Origin: Sphingobacteriales bacterium TSM_CSM
GTDB taxonomy: Bacteria > Bacteroidota > Bacteroidia > Chitinophagales > UBA2359
Direction of reading: 5' to 3'
Assembly: GCA_002212725.1 (NCBI GenBank)
Contig: MTCR01000093.1
Coordinates: forward strand, 23,138-87,137
DNA length: 64,000 nucleotides
This document shows, piece after piece, positions 1 through 10,045 of this stretch. Under the pieces are notes generated by a model. It was not told the origin of the DNA. It searched no databases and worked only from the letters and a program-made list of their open reading frames with translations. Position 1 is the stretch's first letter. The number at the start of each line of letters is the position of its first letter. A program made the position numbers and the translations under genes.

Positions 1-154
1 CTACTAACTGGCTTAAGGACTCTTTCAAAGTTGCATCATTGCTTATCACCAACATTTTTTTGCAATGAGGTACAACAGCATTTTCTGCCACCGGTGAAAA
101 TGTTTCGGTAATTTTTGGAGCGCTCCTGAAATAAAGCATGTTGTTCTGTTCCAT
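1..154 (-). CDS. 5' end of a gene cut by the window edge, possibly receiver-like
   Basis: An open frame begins with ATG at 154 (minus strand) and runs off the left edge, giving 51 residues. After a roughly 30-residue leader comes a stretch reading KKMLVISNDATLKESLSQLV. This has the hydrophobic beta-strand, acidic residue and helix arrangement of the start of a receiver or other Rossmann-like domain. The gene lies 104 bases downstream of the response regulator at 259-639 on the same strand, so the two may be co-transcribed. The rest of the protein is outside the window, so the function is open; the receiver-like reading is inference from a short stretch. Confidence 0.5.
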   Translation of the reverse strand, partial: MEQNNMLYFRSAPKITETFSPVAENAVVPHCKKMLVISNDATLKESLSQLV

Positions 155-258
155 TTTACTGCATTTAATTTGGTTTCCCCATGTCTTCAGAACCATCTGC
201 AATACAAATATTTATTTGACACAGATTGCCGGAAACAAAGGTAAGCCGGTTAATAAGG

Positions 259-639
259 TTACTGCTGCTTATCGCCAATATGTTTATTAAGCACATTGAA
301 AAGCAAACTTGGGTCAAACGGCTTAGGCAGAAAATCATTACCGCCCATTTCAAGAAACCGCTTCATTTCACCGCTTCTTTCTGTACCAGACAATGCAATA
401 ACCGGTATGGAAGAGAAAAAACCACTTTGCCTTACATTTTTCAGAAAACTGAAACCGTCAAAGCCGGGCATATTAATATCGGTAAGAATGGCATCGGGCA
501 AATTCCCGAAATCTAACCACTTCATACCTTCTAAACCATTTTTTTTCGTAGTTACTTCATATTGCTTGCTTAAAAGGCAACTTAACAACATACGAATGCT
601 GTTGTCGTCTTCTACGACCAGAATTTTTTTCCTTTTCAT
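259..639 (-). CDS. Single-domain response regulator (CheY-like receiver)
   Basis: The protein has 126 residues, which is exactly one receiver domain and no output domain. The acidic pair is at E11/D12 after the first beta strand (KILVVEDD). The phospho-accepting aspartate lies in LTDINMPGFDG near residue 54, the switch Ser/Thr in ALSGTE near 85, and the conserved lysine in LPKPFD near 106. It should therefore accept phosphate from a histidine kinase and signal by protein contact. No kinase is adjacent; the nearest kinase in the window, at 55900-59139, is too far away to pair by position. It precedes the truncated gene at 1-154 on the same strand. Confidence 0.93.
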   Translation of the reverse strand: MKRKKILVVEDDNSIRMLLSCLLSKQYEVTTKKNGLEGMKWLDFGNLPDAILTDINMPGFDGFSFLKNVRQSGFFSSIPVIALSGTERSGEMKRFLEMGGNDFLPKPFDPSLLFNVLNKHIGDKQQ

Positions 640-764
640 AAGAATTTTGTTGTTTGGGTTGAACTGAAATGCTTAATAGCATCAAGGATTTACATTTTAA
701 GGGTTTCAATGACTGTTTAATAAGGGGTGTTGTTTCTTGTTTGGTTTTATAGGTTGTGTCAGTG

Positions 765-3700
765 TCAGTATTTTACAAGTTTTTTGGTGGTACTGCTGCC
801 ATTTTCCGATGCTGCTCTTAGCAGGTAAAAGCCCGGGAGCAAACCTTCGGCATGAACAATTTCCACATGTTGTCCGGGTTGTTTGTTTACCGTTTGTTGC
901 CAAACTGCCTGTCCTTGTACATTGCAGAGGCTAATTTTTACAAGCCCGGTAATTTCGGGGGCAAGTTGCACAAATATTTCATTTACAAACGGATTTGGAT
1001 ATGCCAGAACAGCCTCATCGGAAAGCGAAATACCACTTTGTACAGCAGGGTTTTCATTACCTGCCTGTTTGCCCGAACTGCTTCCGTCTGATGCCGGCCC
1101 GCCGGCAGTTCCCTGGCTAATTACCTCAATGGCAGCTATTTTGGCAGCATTTACCACCGCACTGAAATTAATGTTTAACATGCCATCATTTACAAAAATG
1201 CCCGAAAACTCTTTGATAATGGCAGTATTGGGTGCACCTGTTTGGGCAATAATATCAAAATTGGTCAATTCGGCAGGGCCTCCTTCTATATTTACATTAA
1301 AAACCCGTTGCCCCGCGGCTGTCCAGTATATTTCTGCAAAATGCAGTTTAACTGTATAATAGCCTGCAACCGGAACCGGAATGTTGTAAGCCAGGTTGTT
1401 GCTCCATCCGTAACGCTCGGTTTGGTACAAGGCATCATTAACCGTACCGGCTATGGCCGACAGGGTGGCAAATGAACCGTCGCCGGCAAAATAAGCATCG
1501 GCGGCAAAAGTATTGCCGTTCGAGTCTGTAAATGAACTGCCGCCACAATTAATGCGTATAGCCGTGCCGCTGCCTCCGCCGGTGGGTTGGGTTACGGTAA
1601 GCGTAAATGTTTGGGTGGCAATATTATTGGCAGCCTGCCCGTCGTTGGCAGTAACCGTAAAAGTTTGGGTGCCAAACTGGTTGGCAACACTTGTAATGGT
1701 AATTAGTCCTGTGCTGCTGTTAATGCTAACATTGGCAAATGCCACCGATGCCGGTGAAATAGTGTAGGTTACCACTTGCCCGGCTTCTGCAGGAGGTACG
1801 GCATTGGGTATTACGGATACCACCTGTGGCGTGGTAAAATTGGCAGGAACGGTTACAGATACCGGCGACAACACAAAGGTGGGCGGTGTATTGCCGGTAG
1901 TGCCGCCCGATGTTTGCCCCAATACTTCAATAGCCGAAATTTTGGCCGCATTCACTATTGCCGTAAACTGTATGTTCAGTATGCCGTCGGTAACACTGAT
2001 GTTGTCAAACTGTTTCACAATAGCCGTATTAGGTCCGCCGGACTGCGCAATAATGTCAAAATTAGTCAATTCGGCAGGTCCGCCTTCAATGTTTACATCA
2101 AATTTGCGCTGGTTGGCGGCTGTCCAGAAAATTTCGGCAAAATGCAATTTTACCGAGTATGTGCCGGCAAGCGGAACCGGTATGTTATAGGCCAAATCAT
2201 TTGCCCACCCATAGCGCTCGCTTTGATACAGCAAATCATCTGTAGTGTTGGCAATAGGGGCGGTAGTGAGTGAGGTGCTGCCCCCGGCAAAGGCGGCATC
2301 GGCCGAAAAAGTTTGCCCGCCCGATGTGGAAAGCGCCGGCCCGCCACAGTTAATTCTGATAGTGGTAGTGTTGTTGCCCGATGGCTGGTTTACCGTAAGG
2401 GTAAAACTTTGTGTGGCCGTATTGTTGGCAGCTTGCCCATCGTTGGCTATAATGGTAAACGTTTGGGTACCGTATGCATTGAGCATGGCAGTAATGGTTA
2501 CCTGCCCTGTAGCATTGTTGATGTTTACAATGGCAAAATTAACCGATGCCGGCGATAAAGTATAGGTTACCGTTTGCGAAACTTCTGCCGGAGGTACGGG
2601 TGCAGGTGTTACGGTAATAACCTGGGGAGTAGCAAAATTGGCATTAACGGTTACCGATACAGGGCTAACAGTAAATTGTGGCGGTGTATTAACCGGCGGC
2701 GGTGGCGGCGGTGTACCCGAACAGTTTATTGCCCAGCAAACAGCGGCATCAAACAAAGCCCAGCCGTTGGTATTTAAAGAACCGGCAGAATTGGCGTTCA
2801 GGAAAAAACCTACCCGGCGGGCGGGTGCAATAAAGCCTCCGTTCATGGCGGCGCCAGCTTCATAGCCAAATATTACCGCTTGCGAAGGCACCCCCGAAAC
2901 TGTGGCTATTGTTATGGCATTTGCGTTGGGCTGCCCCCACATAAGCCGGTTACCGGTGGTGTAAACCGGTACTGTTCCGCTTAAACCGGCTGCCATGGGG
3001 TGTGCTGCATTGGTAATTGCCACCTGTGTTTGGTTGGTGGTGGTTTGCCCGTAATGTGTGCCCGACAGTGTAGAGGTCAGGCTCATGTCATCATAAATCC
3101 AGGCTTCCCAGCTTAATACCGGAACCGTAACGTTCTTAAACTTGCTTGCCACCACCGATGCATCTGCCGATGCTGAAATAACTACCAAACTCTTGCCCGT
3201 TGCACTGGAGGCATTGGCTACCGACTGGTTTTGGGCTACCACGGTGTAACCGCTGTTTTCCAGACGCATTTTTACGGCCGCATCGCCGGTGTTCAGCGTG
3301 GTGCTTTTTGTTACCAGCAAAACAGGTTGTGTAACGGGTGCAATGCCTCCGGCTTCGGCAATTACCTCAATGGCAGCAATGGTTGCCGCATTTATTACCG
3401 CGGTAAAGTTAATGGTCAGTATTCCATCGGTAACAGCTATGCCGTTAAAAGTTTTCACCGATGCACTGTTAGCGCCCGCATCGGCATAAATATCATAATC
3501 GTTCAATTCCAGGTTGCCACCCTCTATGTTCACATCAAACACGCGTTGCCCCGCCGCGGCAAACTGCAACTCGGCAAAGTGCAGTTTTACGGTATAGTAC
3601 CCCGTCTGCGGAACCGGTATGGCATACGTAAGTCCGTTGGCATATCCGCTTCGCAGGGTTTGGTAAAGGGCATCGTCTGTTGTATTGGCAATTGGTGTGG

Positions 3701-6700
3701 TAAGCCAGGTGGTAAAAGTGCTGCTGCTGCTGGTAAAATAAGTATCGGCAATAAAGTTTTTACCATCGGTGGTGGTAAAAGCGTTGCCGCCGGAGTTTAT
3801 GCGGGTGGCAAAAGTTTCGGTGTTGCCGCTAAGGGGTATGGTAAGTGCAGTAATGGCGCCGGTATTGTTAATGGTAAGCGTGGCATTATGTGCCCCTGTT
3901 GTGGCAGGCGCAAACACCACCAAAACAGACACCTGCTGTCCGGGTGCTATAACCAAAGGCAAAGTATTAGGAGCAGACACACTAAAGGCGGCGCTTCCGG
4001 AAATGGTTAAACTGCTGATTACCAATGCCTGATTGCCGCTTGCATTGCTAAGTGAAATGGTTTGTGTTACCGATGCGCCGGTTGCTACATACCCGAAAGC
4101 AGCCGATGCAGGACTGGCGCTGAAATTGCCTTTTACCGTAGCCGTGCCGCCGGGCAATACGGCGCTAAACAGGTTTAAAGATTCGAGGTTGGCGTTATTG
4201 GCAGTTTCGGCAGCATTGGCCGAACCGGCAGCCACATAAACAGCATTTCCTGCAGAAATTGCCTGTGTTCCGTGGCGTCCTTCCAGCATGGGGGTAAGGG
4301 TTCGCCAGGTATTGGTGTTAATGTCTAAGGCTTCGGTGCGGGTGTTGGCATTGGCTGCGGTGGGGCTTTGCCCGCCAATAACCATGATTTCGGTGCCCAA
4401 AGTACCGGCAACGGTACCCCAGCGGGGGGTAGGAAGATTGGCCGACGGCGGCAGGGTTGACCAACTGCCGCTGGTAAAGTCATACACATCTACCTCGGCA
4501 ATGGGGGCTATGGCAGTGCCGGGTGCGCCGGTAAGATGACCGCCAATTACATAGAGTTTATTGTCTTTTACTATGGCGTTAAAATGGGTTCTGGCACGCG
4601 GGGCATCGGGCAGCGAAGTCCAGGTGTTGGTAGCCGGGTTGTAGGAGTCAAACCAAGGCACCCAACCCGATACATGTCCGTTGGTAATGCCGCCTACCAC
4701 ATAAATTTTGCCGTTATACGCCACTGCACCGGCTGCGCCACGGCGCCTGCCCTGCGGCACCTGCGTGCTGATACCCCAGGTATTGGCAACAGGGTCGTAG
4801 TAATACACATCGGCAACGGGTGTTTCATTGGGGTAGTTGCCGGTAAAGGCACAGGGGGCATAAACCAGCCCGTTCATTTCAACAGCCTGAAAATGGTGCA
4901 ATTCTACCGGTGGTGCAGCGCCATTGCTCCATACATTGGTGGAAGGGTTGTATCGGTTAACCGGTAATGAACTGCCCCTGCCACCCAACAGAATAAACTG
5001 GTTGCCCGATTGAACAAAGCCATTGTCGCGACGGGCGGTAAGTTGGCTGGAGCATGCAGGAAAACCATTGCAATTTACCGTTTGCCATACTCCGTTTGCC
5101 GAAAGCGGGTCGGTTTTTAACTCAATAAGATCCCATGCAGCCGGAAACGGGCTTCCGGGACCGCTGGAGGTTGCTATAATGCCTATGGCAGCCACCTGCA
5201 ACCACGAAGCAGGTATGGTAAAAGGCGCTCCCAGGTTTGTTCTTGCGCCGCTGTTAATGGAATAGGCAGGCTGTACAGTAAGTGTAACGGGGTTTATGAT
5301 AAGGTATAAATCAACCCAGTTGGCATTAAGTATAGGTACCCAGTAAATAAACGAACTGGCTACCACATCGTTTTGCTCTTTCACTATCTGAATGCCGCCA
5401 AAGCCGCCGTTGGCAGCGGTTGCAATTTTAATATAATTGCTTTGGTTGCCGGTTCCTATAAAAACACCCATTGACTGATTGTTGGCAGGGTTAAAACCGG
5501 CAAACGGCGTTTTAATGCGGGTGTGCAGGCAATATGGCGTGGTAGCTCCCTGTACATTTACCCCGGTCTGAAATGCGTACTGTTGGGTATTACCAAAACC
5601 CAAAGCATCGCCTTCGGGTACATTATCAACGGTTAGCACACCGGCAGCGCCGCCAATGGTCATTTGGTCAATATTATACTGGTTCAGGTAATTGGTGGTT
5701 CCGTTGGTCATAAGCCCGGTAAAACCGGTATTGTAAATGCCGCCCGGCGTTGAGCCATCGTTATCCCATGTTATTGAAAAAGGCATTACGCGGTTAATGC
5801 CGTTGGTATTATCAATGGCAAACGCATCGGAAAGGTCGGGAATGCCATCGTTGTCATCATCGGTATCCACCAAATCAGATACCAGGTCATTGTCATTATC
5901 GCGGGGTTTGCTGGCTGCCGAGCAGGGATTGGTTCCGTTGAGTTGTTCATCGGTATTGGAATAACCGTCGTTATCGGCATCGCCGGTGGCAGGCAGGTTG
6001 TTGGGGTCGCAGGTAACAGGAGTTGAACCGGCATAATCATTGGGTTCAAAAATATAGATGGGTTCATTGCCAAATACGTTGGCAGTCCACACCGTTCCCG
6101 GAAAAGGTCCGGCATCGCCCTGCGCAACCACATCGAGGGGCAAACTTGATAATCCCGAAAAAAGTTCGGTAGCTCCGCCGGGTACTACTGCCGTGCCGGC
6201 TGCATTGAGTTGTATGCGGTACACCTTGTTGTTCCACGATACTGCCAACAGGTTATTTTTAAGGTTGTTGCCAAAGTTGGAGGCGGTGTATTCGGTTAGG
6301 CCGTTGGTGGAGGCGGGTATTGTAAGCAGTGAGCCGTCGGCAGTGCCCGGGTAGAGGTAATTACACTCGGCCGGATTTTCCATTCCTGCCGGTATGGGCG
6401 ATTGCGGATTGGTTATATTAAAGGTATTGTTGCGGTTGGCGCGGGTTAAATTAGGATGCCCGGCATAAAAACCTTGTTGTGTTACCAAGTGCAGTTGGTC
6501 GGGTTGCGAGGTACCGGGTTCTACTACCGAATAAATGCAGGAAGCAGGCGGACCGCCCCAGCCGCTGTTGGGTCCGTTATCGAAGGTGTACATTTTACCC
6601 GATGTGGTAATAACCAAATCGTAAGGGTTCCGGTATCCGGAGGAATAAATTTGCACCGGCCCGTTGGGCACCAGCATTGCCTGATTTTTACCGTCGTTTC

Positions 6701-7580
6701 CGCCAAAGGGGTCGTTGGGGTCGGTAAATCCTGCGGTGGTGCCGGTGTTGGAGCGGTCTTCGTCATCAAGAGTGGGTAAGTCGTAAGTTGAATTTCCAAT
6801 GGCAGTCAGATTTACAGCCAGAATTGCGGTAGAATAGGCATACTCAGGGTGGAAACTGAAATTGGCCGATAAGGCGCCCATATTGGTATGTCCGCCTTGC
6901 GTTACATATAAGGTATTGGTGGCGGCGTTCAGTTGCATACCATTAGAGCCGTGATTTTCTTCGGAACGTGGCAGCCCTCGCACTAAGTCGGTTTTTACCC
7001 ACTGTGTGCCCGTCCAGTTCAACCTCGACAAAATGCCCGAATTGGTATCGAGGTTACTGTCTTCGCCCGTAGGGCCGGCACCTATGCGGGGGTCGCTGGA
7101 ACAAATGTAAATAATTGGCGACTGAGCCGTTCCGGTTACTAAAATGCCGGTAACCTGCCTGCCCCACACCGAACTGTTGAGCGTACCATCATCGTTGCGG
7201 TTGGGCATTTGGGCTATTATATCAATTTGCTGCGAGGCTGTAATCTGGTAATTGTTGGCAGCAACCCGTTGTACGGTAAAAATTTTAATGATGCCGTTTT
7301 GTTGTGCAACATACAGCCGTCCATCGGGCCCAAATTGCAGCGATGTGGGGTTATTAAGCCCTGTTCCGGCTAAAGAACTCATGCCAAAACCAACAGTTTG
7401 TGCCTGTACATAGTCAAGTACTGATAATAATAAAAAGAGAATAAAACAAGTCGAAATCTTTAAAAATGCCTTAAAATAAAGACTTGCAGCATTCAATTTT
7501 TTACCCTTTGGGTTTGCTTCGGGTGCAAGCCCCGTTAAAACAGGGGCAGTCTTTTGTTGTTTGGGTTTAAAGCGTAACAT
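765..7580 (-). CDS. Giant secreted multidomain protein with T9SS sorting signal
   Basis: The 2271-residue protein carries a late signal peptide (hydrophobic stretch ending VQAQ, near residue 60). Approximate order of domains: a beta-propeller resembling the glucose/sorbosone dehydrogenase family (60-510), thrombospondin type 3-like Asp-rich calcium repeats (530-593), a lectin/LamG-like region (600-825), kelch repeats (840-1140), a HYDIN-like Ig domain (1147-1250), malectin 1 (1258-1413), a ThuA/glutamine-amidotransferase-like domain (1417-1620), then cadherin-like, malectin 2, cadherin-like and malectin 3 (to about 2157). It ends in a type A T9SS domain (YPNPF near 2190, terminal KLVKY). The start at 7580 is preferred over an in-frame ATG at 7658 because a TAATTTTG promoter box lies between them. 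Binding of surface or extracellular glycans is likely; no catalytic activity is proven. Confidence 0.9.
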   Translation of the reverse strand: MLRFKPKQQKTAPVLTGLAPEANPKGKKLNAASLYFKAFLKISTCFILFLLLSVLDYVQAQTVGFGMSSLAGTGLNNPTSLQFGPDGRLYVAQQNGIIKIFTVQRVAANNYQITASQQIDIIAQMPNRNDDGTLNSSVWGRQVTGILVTGTAQSPIIYICSSDPRIGAGPTGEDSNLDTNSGILSRLNWTGTQWVKTDLVRGLPRSEENHGSNGMQLNAATNTLYVTQGGHTNMGALSANFSFHPEYAYSTAILAVNLTAIGNSTYDLPTLDDEDRSNTGTTAGFTDPNDPFGGNDGKNQAMLVPNGPVQIYSSGYRNPYDLVITTSGKMYTFDNGPNSGWGGPPASCIYSVVEPGTSQPDQLHLVTQQGFYAGHPNLTRANRNNTFNITNPQSPIPAGMENPAECNYLYPGTADGSLLTIPASTNGLTEYTASNFGNNLKNNLLAVSWNNKVYRIQLNAAGTAVVPGGATELFSGLSSLPLDVVAQGDAGPFPGTVWTANVFGNEPIYIFEPNDYAGSTPVTCDPNNLPATGDADNDGYSNTDEQLNGTNPCSAASKPRDNDNDLVSDLVDTDDDNDGIPDLSDAFAIDNTNGINRVMPFSITWDNDGSTPGGIYNTGFTGLMTNGTTNYLNQYNIDQMTIGGAAGVLTVDNVPEGDALGFGNTQQYAFQTGVNVQGATTPYCLHTRIKTPFAGFNPANNQSMGVFIGTGNQSNYIKIATAANGGFGGIQIVKEQNDVVASSFIYWVPILNANWVDLYLIINPVTLTVQPAYSINSGARTNLGAPFTIPASWLQVAAIGIIATSSGPGSPFPAAWDLIELKTDPLSANGVWQTVNCNGFPACSSQLTARRDNGFVQSGNQFILLGGRGSSLPVNRYNPSTNVWSNGAAPPVELHHFQAVEMNGLVYAPCAFTGNYPNETPVADVYYYDPVANTWGISTQVPQGRRRGAAGAVAYNGKIYVVGGITNGHVSGWVPWFDSYNPATNTWTSLPDAPRARTHFNAIVKDNKLYVIGGHLTGAPGTAIAPIAEVDVYDFTSGSWSTLPPSANLPTPRWGTVAGTLGTEIMVIGGQSPTAANANTRTEALDINTNTWRTLTPMLEGRHGTQAISAGNAVYVAAGSANAAETANNANLESLNLFSAVLPGGTATVKGNFSASPASAAFGYVATGASVTQTISLSNASGNQALVISSLTISGSAAFSVSAPNTLPLVIAPGQQVSVLVVFAPATTGAHNATLTINNTGAITALTIPLSGNTETFATRINSGGNAFTTTDGKNFIADTYFTSSSSTFTTWLTTPIANTTDDALYQTLRSGYANGLTYAIPVPQTGYYTVKLHFAELQFAAAGQRVFDVNIEGGNLELNDYDIYADAGANSASVKTFNGIAVTDGILTINFTAVINAATIAAIEVIAEAGGIAPVTQPVLLVTKSTTLNTGDAAVKMRLENSGYTVVAQNQSVANASSATGKSLVVISASADASVVASKFKNVTVPVLSWEAWIYDDMSLTSTLSGTHYGQTTTNQTQVAITNAAHPMAAGLSGTVPVYTTGNRLMWGQPNANAITIATVSGVPSQAVIFGYEAGAAMNGGFIAPARRVGFFLNANSAGSLNTNGWALFDAAVCWAINCSGTPPPPPPVNTPPQFTVSPVSVTVNANFATPQVITVTPAPVPPAEVSQTVTYTLSPASVNFAIVNINNATGQVTITAMLNAYGTQTFTIIANDGQAANNTATQSFTLTVNQPSGNNTTTIRINCGGPALSTSGGQTFSADAAFAGGSTSLTTAPIANTTDDLLYQSERYGWANDLAYNIPVPLAGTYSVKLHFAEIFWTAANQRKFDVNIEGGPAELTNFDIIAQSGGPNTAIVKQFDNISVTDGILNIQFTAIVNAAKISAIEVLGQTSGGTTGNTPPTFVLSPVSVTVPANFTTPQVVSVIPNAVPPAEAGQVVTYTISPASVAFANVSINSSTGLITITSVANQFGTQTFTVTANDGQAANNIATQTFTLTVTQPTGGGSGTAIRINCGGSSFTDSNGNTFAADAYFAGDGSFATLSAIAGTVNDALYQTERYGWSNNLAYNIPVPVAGYYTVKLHFAEIYWTAAGQRVFNVNIEGGPAELTNFDIIAQTGAPNTAIIKEFSGIFVNDGMLNINFSAVVNAAKIAAIEVISQGTAGGPASDGSSSGKQAGNENPAVQSGISLSDEAVLAYPNPFVNEIFVQLAPEITGLVKISLCNVQGQAVWQQTVNKQPGQHVEIVHAEGLLPGFYLLRAASENGSSTTKKLVKY
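1121..2700 (-). repeat. Tandem 801-bp malectin plus cadherin-like repeat within the giant gene
   Basis: The segment beginning at 1121 and the one beginning at 1922 are alike at the DNA level with a constant offset of 801 bp (267 codons). Matching landmarks include ttacctcaat at 1121 against atacttcaat at 1922, and the RINCGG-encoding stretches near 1543 and 2344. Each unit codes one malectin-like and one cadherin-like domain. A more diverged malectin relative lies at about 3361-3805. This indicates internal domain duplication. Confidence 0.85.
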
Positions 7581-7612
7581 TTGAGCGGTTTTTTCGTAGT
7601 TAATTAACGCTA

Positions 7613-7620
7613 CAAAATTA
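7613..7620 (-). promoter_or_regulatory. -7 promoter box of the giant T9SS protein
   Basis: The minus strand reads TAATTTTG, an exact match to the Bacteroidota -7 consensus TAnnTTTG, 32 bases upstream of the chosen ATG at 7580. The in-frame ATG at 7658 lies upstream of the box and so would not be in the transcript. A TTG sits 12 bases upstream of the box, closer than the usual -33 spacing, so the -33 element is uncertain. Confidence 0.6.
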
Positions 7621-8209
7621 ATCACTTTCTGACAATTAAATGACACACCCCATAACATTTTGCAAATTCTTGCATAAATGATTCAAAAACAAACATGCTA
7701 ATATGTTTGATAGAAGATAGTAAAATTTAAACGCCGGCAGCATTTCGGTTTTTTAATCAACACATATATTTTTAATAAAACCATTAAATTCATAAAAACA
7801 ATAAATTACACATAAAAATTAAAATAAAGTATTTTAATTGCCACCCCAAGCCTGTTTTGGCATTTCCATGCAAATGATGCCCGCAACAAGGAAAGCAAAA
7901 AAGCAGAAACGAGTTTTGCATTAAAATTAATTAACTACAACAATTTAGTACACCATAAACAGGCACTTATGTGGACGTTTCTTTGCAGAGTGGTACAAAG
8001 CGCCATTACCAAAGCCGGCAACCGGATATTCAGCCGGCAGACAACAGCAAATTTTAAAGGATTATACAGCTTTGGCTAACTTATGTTAACATGCCGGCAT
8101 TACAGCAAACAACCGCCATTTACCATTGTACCGGGCAACAACAGCGGGCTTTTAGTATGGATATGGGGTCAAAATTGCGGCAGTGTATAAAATATTGGCA
8201 AAAAAGCCC
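7621..8209. other. AT-rich divergent intergenic region before lepA
   Basis: This roughly 590-base stretch separates the minus-strand giant gene from plus-strand lepA. Bases 7740-7850 are strongly AT-rich. No convincing reading frame, tRNA, terminator or repeat was seen. It should hold the upstream parts of both promoters. Confidence 0.5.
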
Positions 8210-8217
8210 TATTTTTG
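8210..8217 (+). promoter_or_regulatory. -7 promoter box of lepA
   Basis: TATTTTTG matches TAnnTTTG and ends 7 bases before the lepA ATG at 8225. Transcription would then start at or within a few bases of the start codon, giving an almost leaderless mRNA. A TTG occurs 12 bases upstream of the box. Confidence 0.55.
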
Positions 8218-8224
8218 CGGCAAC

Positions 8225-10027
8225 ATGGATAATATTAGAAATTTTTGCATCATAGCTCACATTGACCACGGTAAAAGCACCTTGGCCGACCGCCTTTTGG
8301 AAACTACCAACACCATACCCGAACGCCGGATGCAGGCGCAGTTGCTGGATAATATGGATTTGGAACGCGAACGGGGCATTACCATAAAAAGTCATGCCAT
8401 TCAAATGGATTATACCCATTCCGATGGGAAAAAGTATGTGCTTAATCTTATTGACACGCCCGGCCACGTAGATTTTTCATATGAGGTATCGCGTTCTATT
8501 GCAGCCTGCGAAGGCGCTTTGCTGCTGGTAGATGCCACACAAGGCATACAGGCGCAAACAATTTCCAACCTTTACCTGGCCATTGACCACAATCTCGAAA
8601 TCATTCCTATCATTAACAAAATTGATATGGAAGGCGCTATGATTGAGGAAACAGCCGACCAGATTATTGATTTGATAGGCTGCAAAAAAGAGGAAATACT
8701 GGAAGCAAGCGGTAAAGCAGGCATTGGTATTCAGTCCATATTAGACGCAATTATTTCCAGAGTACCCGCACCTAAAGGAGACCCCGAAGCACCACTGCAG
8801 GCATTGATTTTCGACTCGGTGTTTAACTCTTACCGCGGGGTTATAGCTTATTTCCGTATAGTAAACGGCAGACTTAGAACCAATGAAAAGGTAAAATTTG
8901 TAAACACTGGCAAAGATTACCTGGCCGACGAAATAGGTATATTGCGCCTCGACCTGGAACCCAAACCCGTTTTGGAGGCCGGAAATGTAGGGTATATTAT
9001 TACCGGCATTAAAAAATCTACCGAAATAAAAGTGGGCGATACCATTACCACTTTTGCCAACCCCTGCACAGAGTCTATTCATGGGTTTGAAGACGTAAAA
9101 CCCATGGTTTTTGCAGGTATTTACCCCTTAGATGCCGAAGACTACGAAGACCTGCGCGACTCGCTCGAAAAACTGCAACTCAATGATGCCGCATTGGTGT
9201 TTGAACCCGAAACATCGCTGGCACTGGGTTTTGGTTTCCGTTGCGGGTTTTTGGGTATGCTGCACCTTGAAATTGTGCAGGAACGCCTTGACCGCGAATT
9301 TGACATGGGCGTAATTACCACCGTTCCCAACGTATCTTACTACGCCTATACAAAAGGGAAAAAAGCCGAAAAAATACTGGTAAACAACCCGGCCGACCTG
9401 CCCGATATTTCTATATTGGATTATGTGGAAGAACCCTATATTACCGCCCAAATTATTACCAAGCCCGAATACATTGGCGCAATCATGAAACTCTGCCTCG
9501 ATGAAAAACGGGGCATGCTCAAAAACCAAATGTACCTTACCACCACGCGCATTGAGTTAACCTACGAAATGCCCTTGGGCGAAATTGTATTTGATTTTTA
9601 CGACAAACTCAAAACCGTATCAAGAGGTTATGCCTCTTTTGATTACCACATTTCGGGCTATCAGCAGTCTGAATTGGTAAAATTAGATATTTTACTCAAC
9701 GGCGACCGCGTTGACGCACTTACCGCCCTCATCCACAAAAGCAAAGCATACGAGTTTGGGCGTAAAATATGTGCCAAATTAAAAGACCTGTTGCCGCGGC
9801 AACAGTTTGTAATTGCCATACAGGCAGCTATCGGGGCAAAAATTATTGCCCGCGAAACCATTAGCGCACTGCGCAAAGACGTAACCGCAAAATGCTACGG
9901 CGGCGACATTACGCGCAAGCGCAAACTGCTCGAAAAACAGAAAGAGGGCAAAAAACGTATGCGCCAGATTGGCTCGGTAGATGTTCCGCAGGAGGCATTC
10001 CTGGCGGTTCTTAAACTTAACGATTAA
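8225..10027 (+). CDS. lepA: Elongation factor 4 (LepA), ribosome-associated GTPase
   Basis: The 600-residue protein has the full translational GTPase signature: the P-loop AHIDHGKST at residues 11-19, the effector motif [14 protein letters not shown], and the G4 motif NKID. The EF-G-like domains and the LepA-specific C-terminal domain with many basic residues follow. EF4 acts on elongating 70S ribosomes, promoting back-translocation or remodelling under stress. The start at MDNIRNF is chosen over an in-frame upstream ATG at 8183 because the family begins here and the -7 box lies just before it. The BASS transporter follows 18 bases downstream on the same strand, so the two are probably co-transcribed. 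Confidence 0.98.
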   Translation: MDNIRNFCIIAHIDHGKSTLADRLLETTNTIPERRMQAQLLDNMDLERERGITIKSHAIQMDYTHSDGKKYVLNLIDTPGHVDFSYEVSRSIAACEGALLLVDATQGIQAQTISNLYLAIDHNLEIIPIINKIDMEGAMIEETADQIIDLIGCKKEEILEASGKAGIGIQSILDAIISRVPAPKGDPEAPLQALIFDSVFNSYRGVIAYFRIVNGRLRTNEKVKFVNTGKDYLADEIGILRLDLEPKPVLEAGNVGYIITGIKKSTEIKVGDTITTFANPCTESIHGFEDVKPMVFAGIYPLDAEDYEDLRDSLEKLQLNDAALVFEPETSLALGFGFRCGFLGMLHLEIVQERLDREFDMGVITTVPNVSYYAYTKGKKAEKILVNNPADLPDISILDYVEEPYITAQIITKPEYIGAIMKLCLDEKRGMLKNQMYLTTTRIELTYEMPLGEIVFDFYDKLKTVSRGYASFDYHISGYQQSELVKLDILLNGDRVDALTALIHKSKAYEFGRKICAKLKDLLPRQQFVIAIQAAIGAKIIARETISALRKDVTAKCYGGDITRKRKLLEKQKEGKKRMRQIGSVDVPQEAFLAVLKLND

Positions 10028-10045
10028 CCCTCAGCCGCCCTCCAG

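Noticed and set aside
7659..8209. tRNA or small RNA gene in the AT-rich stretch before lepA
   Set aside because: No cloverleaf, CCA end or stable hairpin with T run could be drawn.
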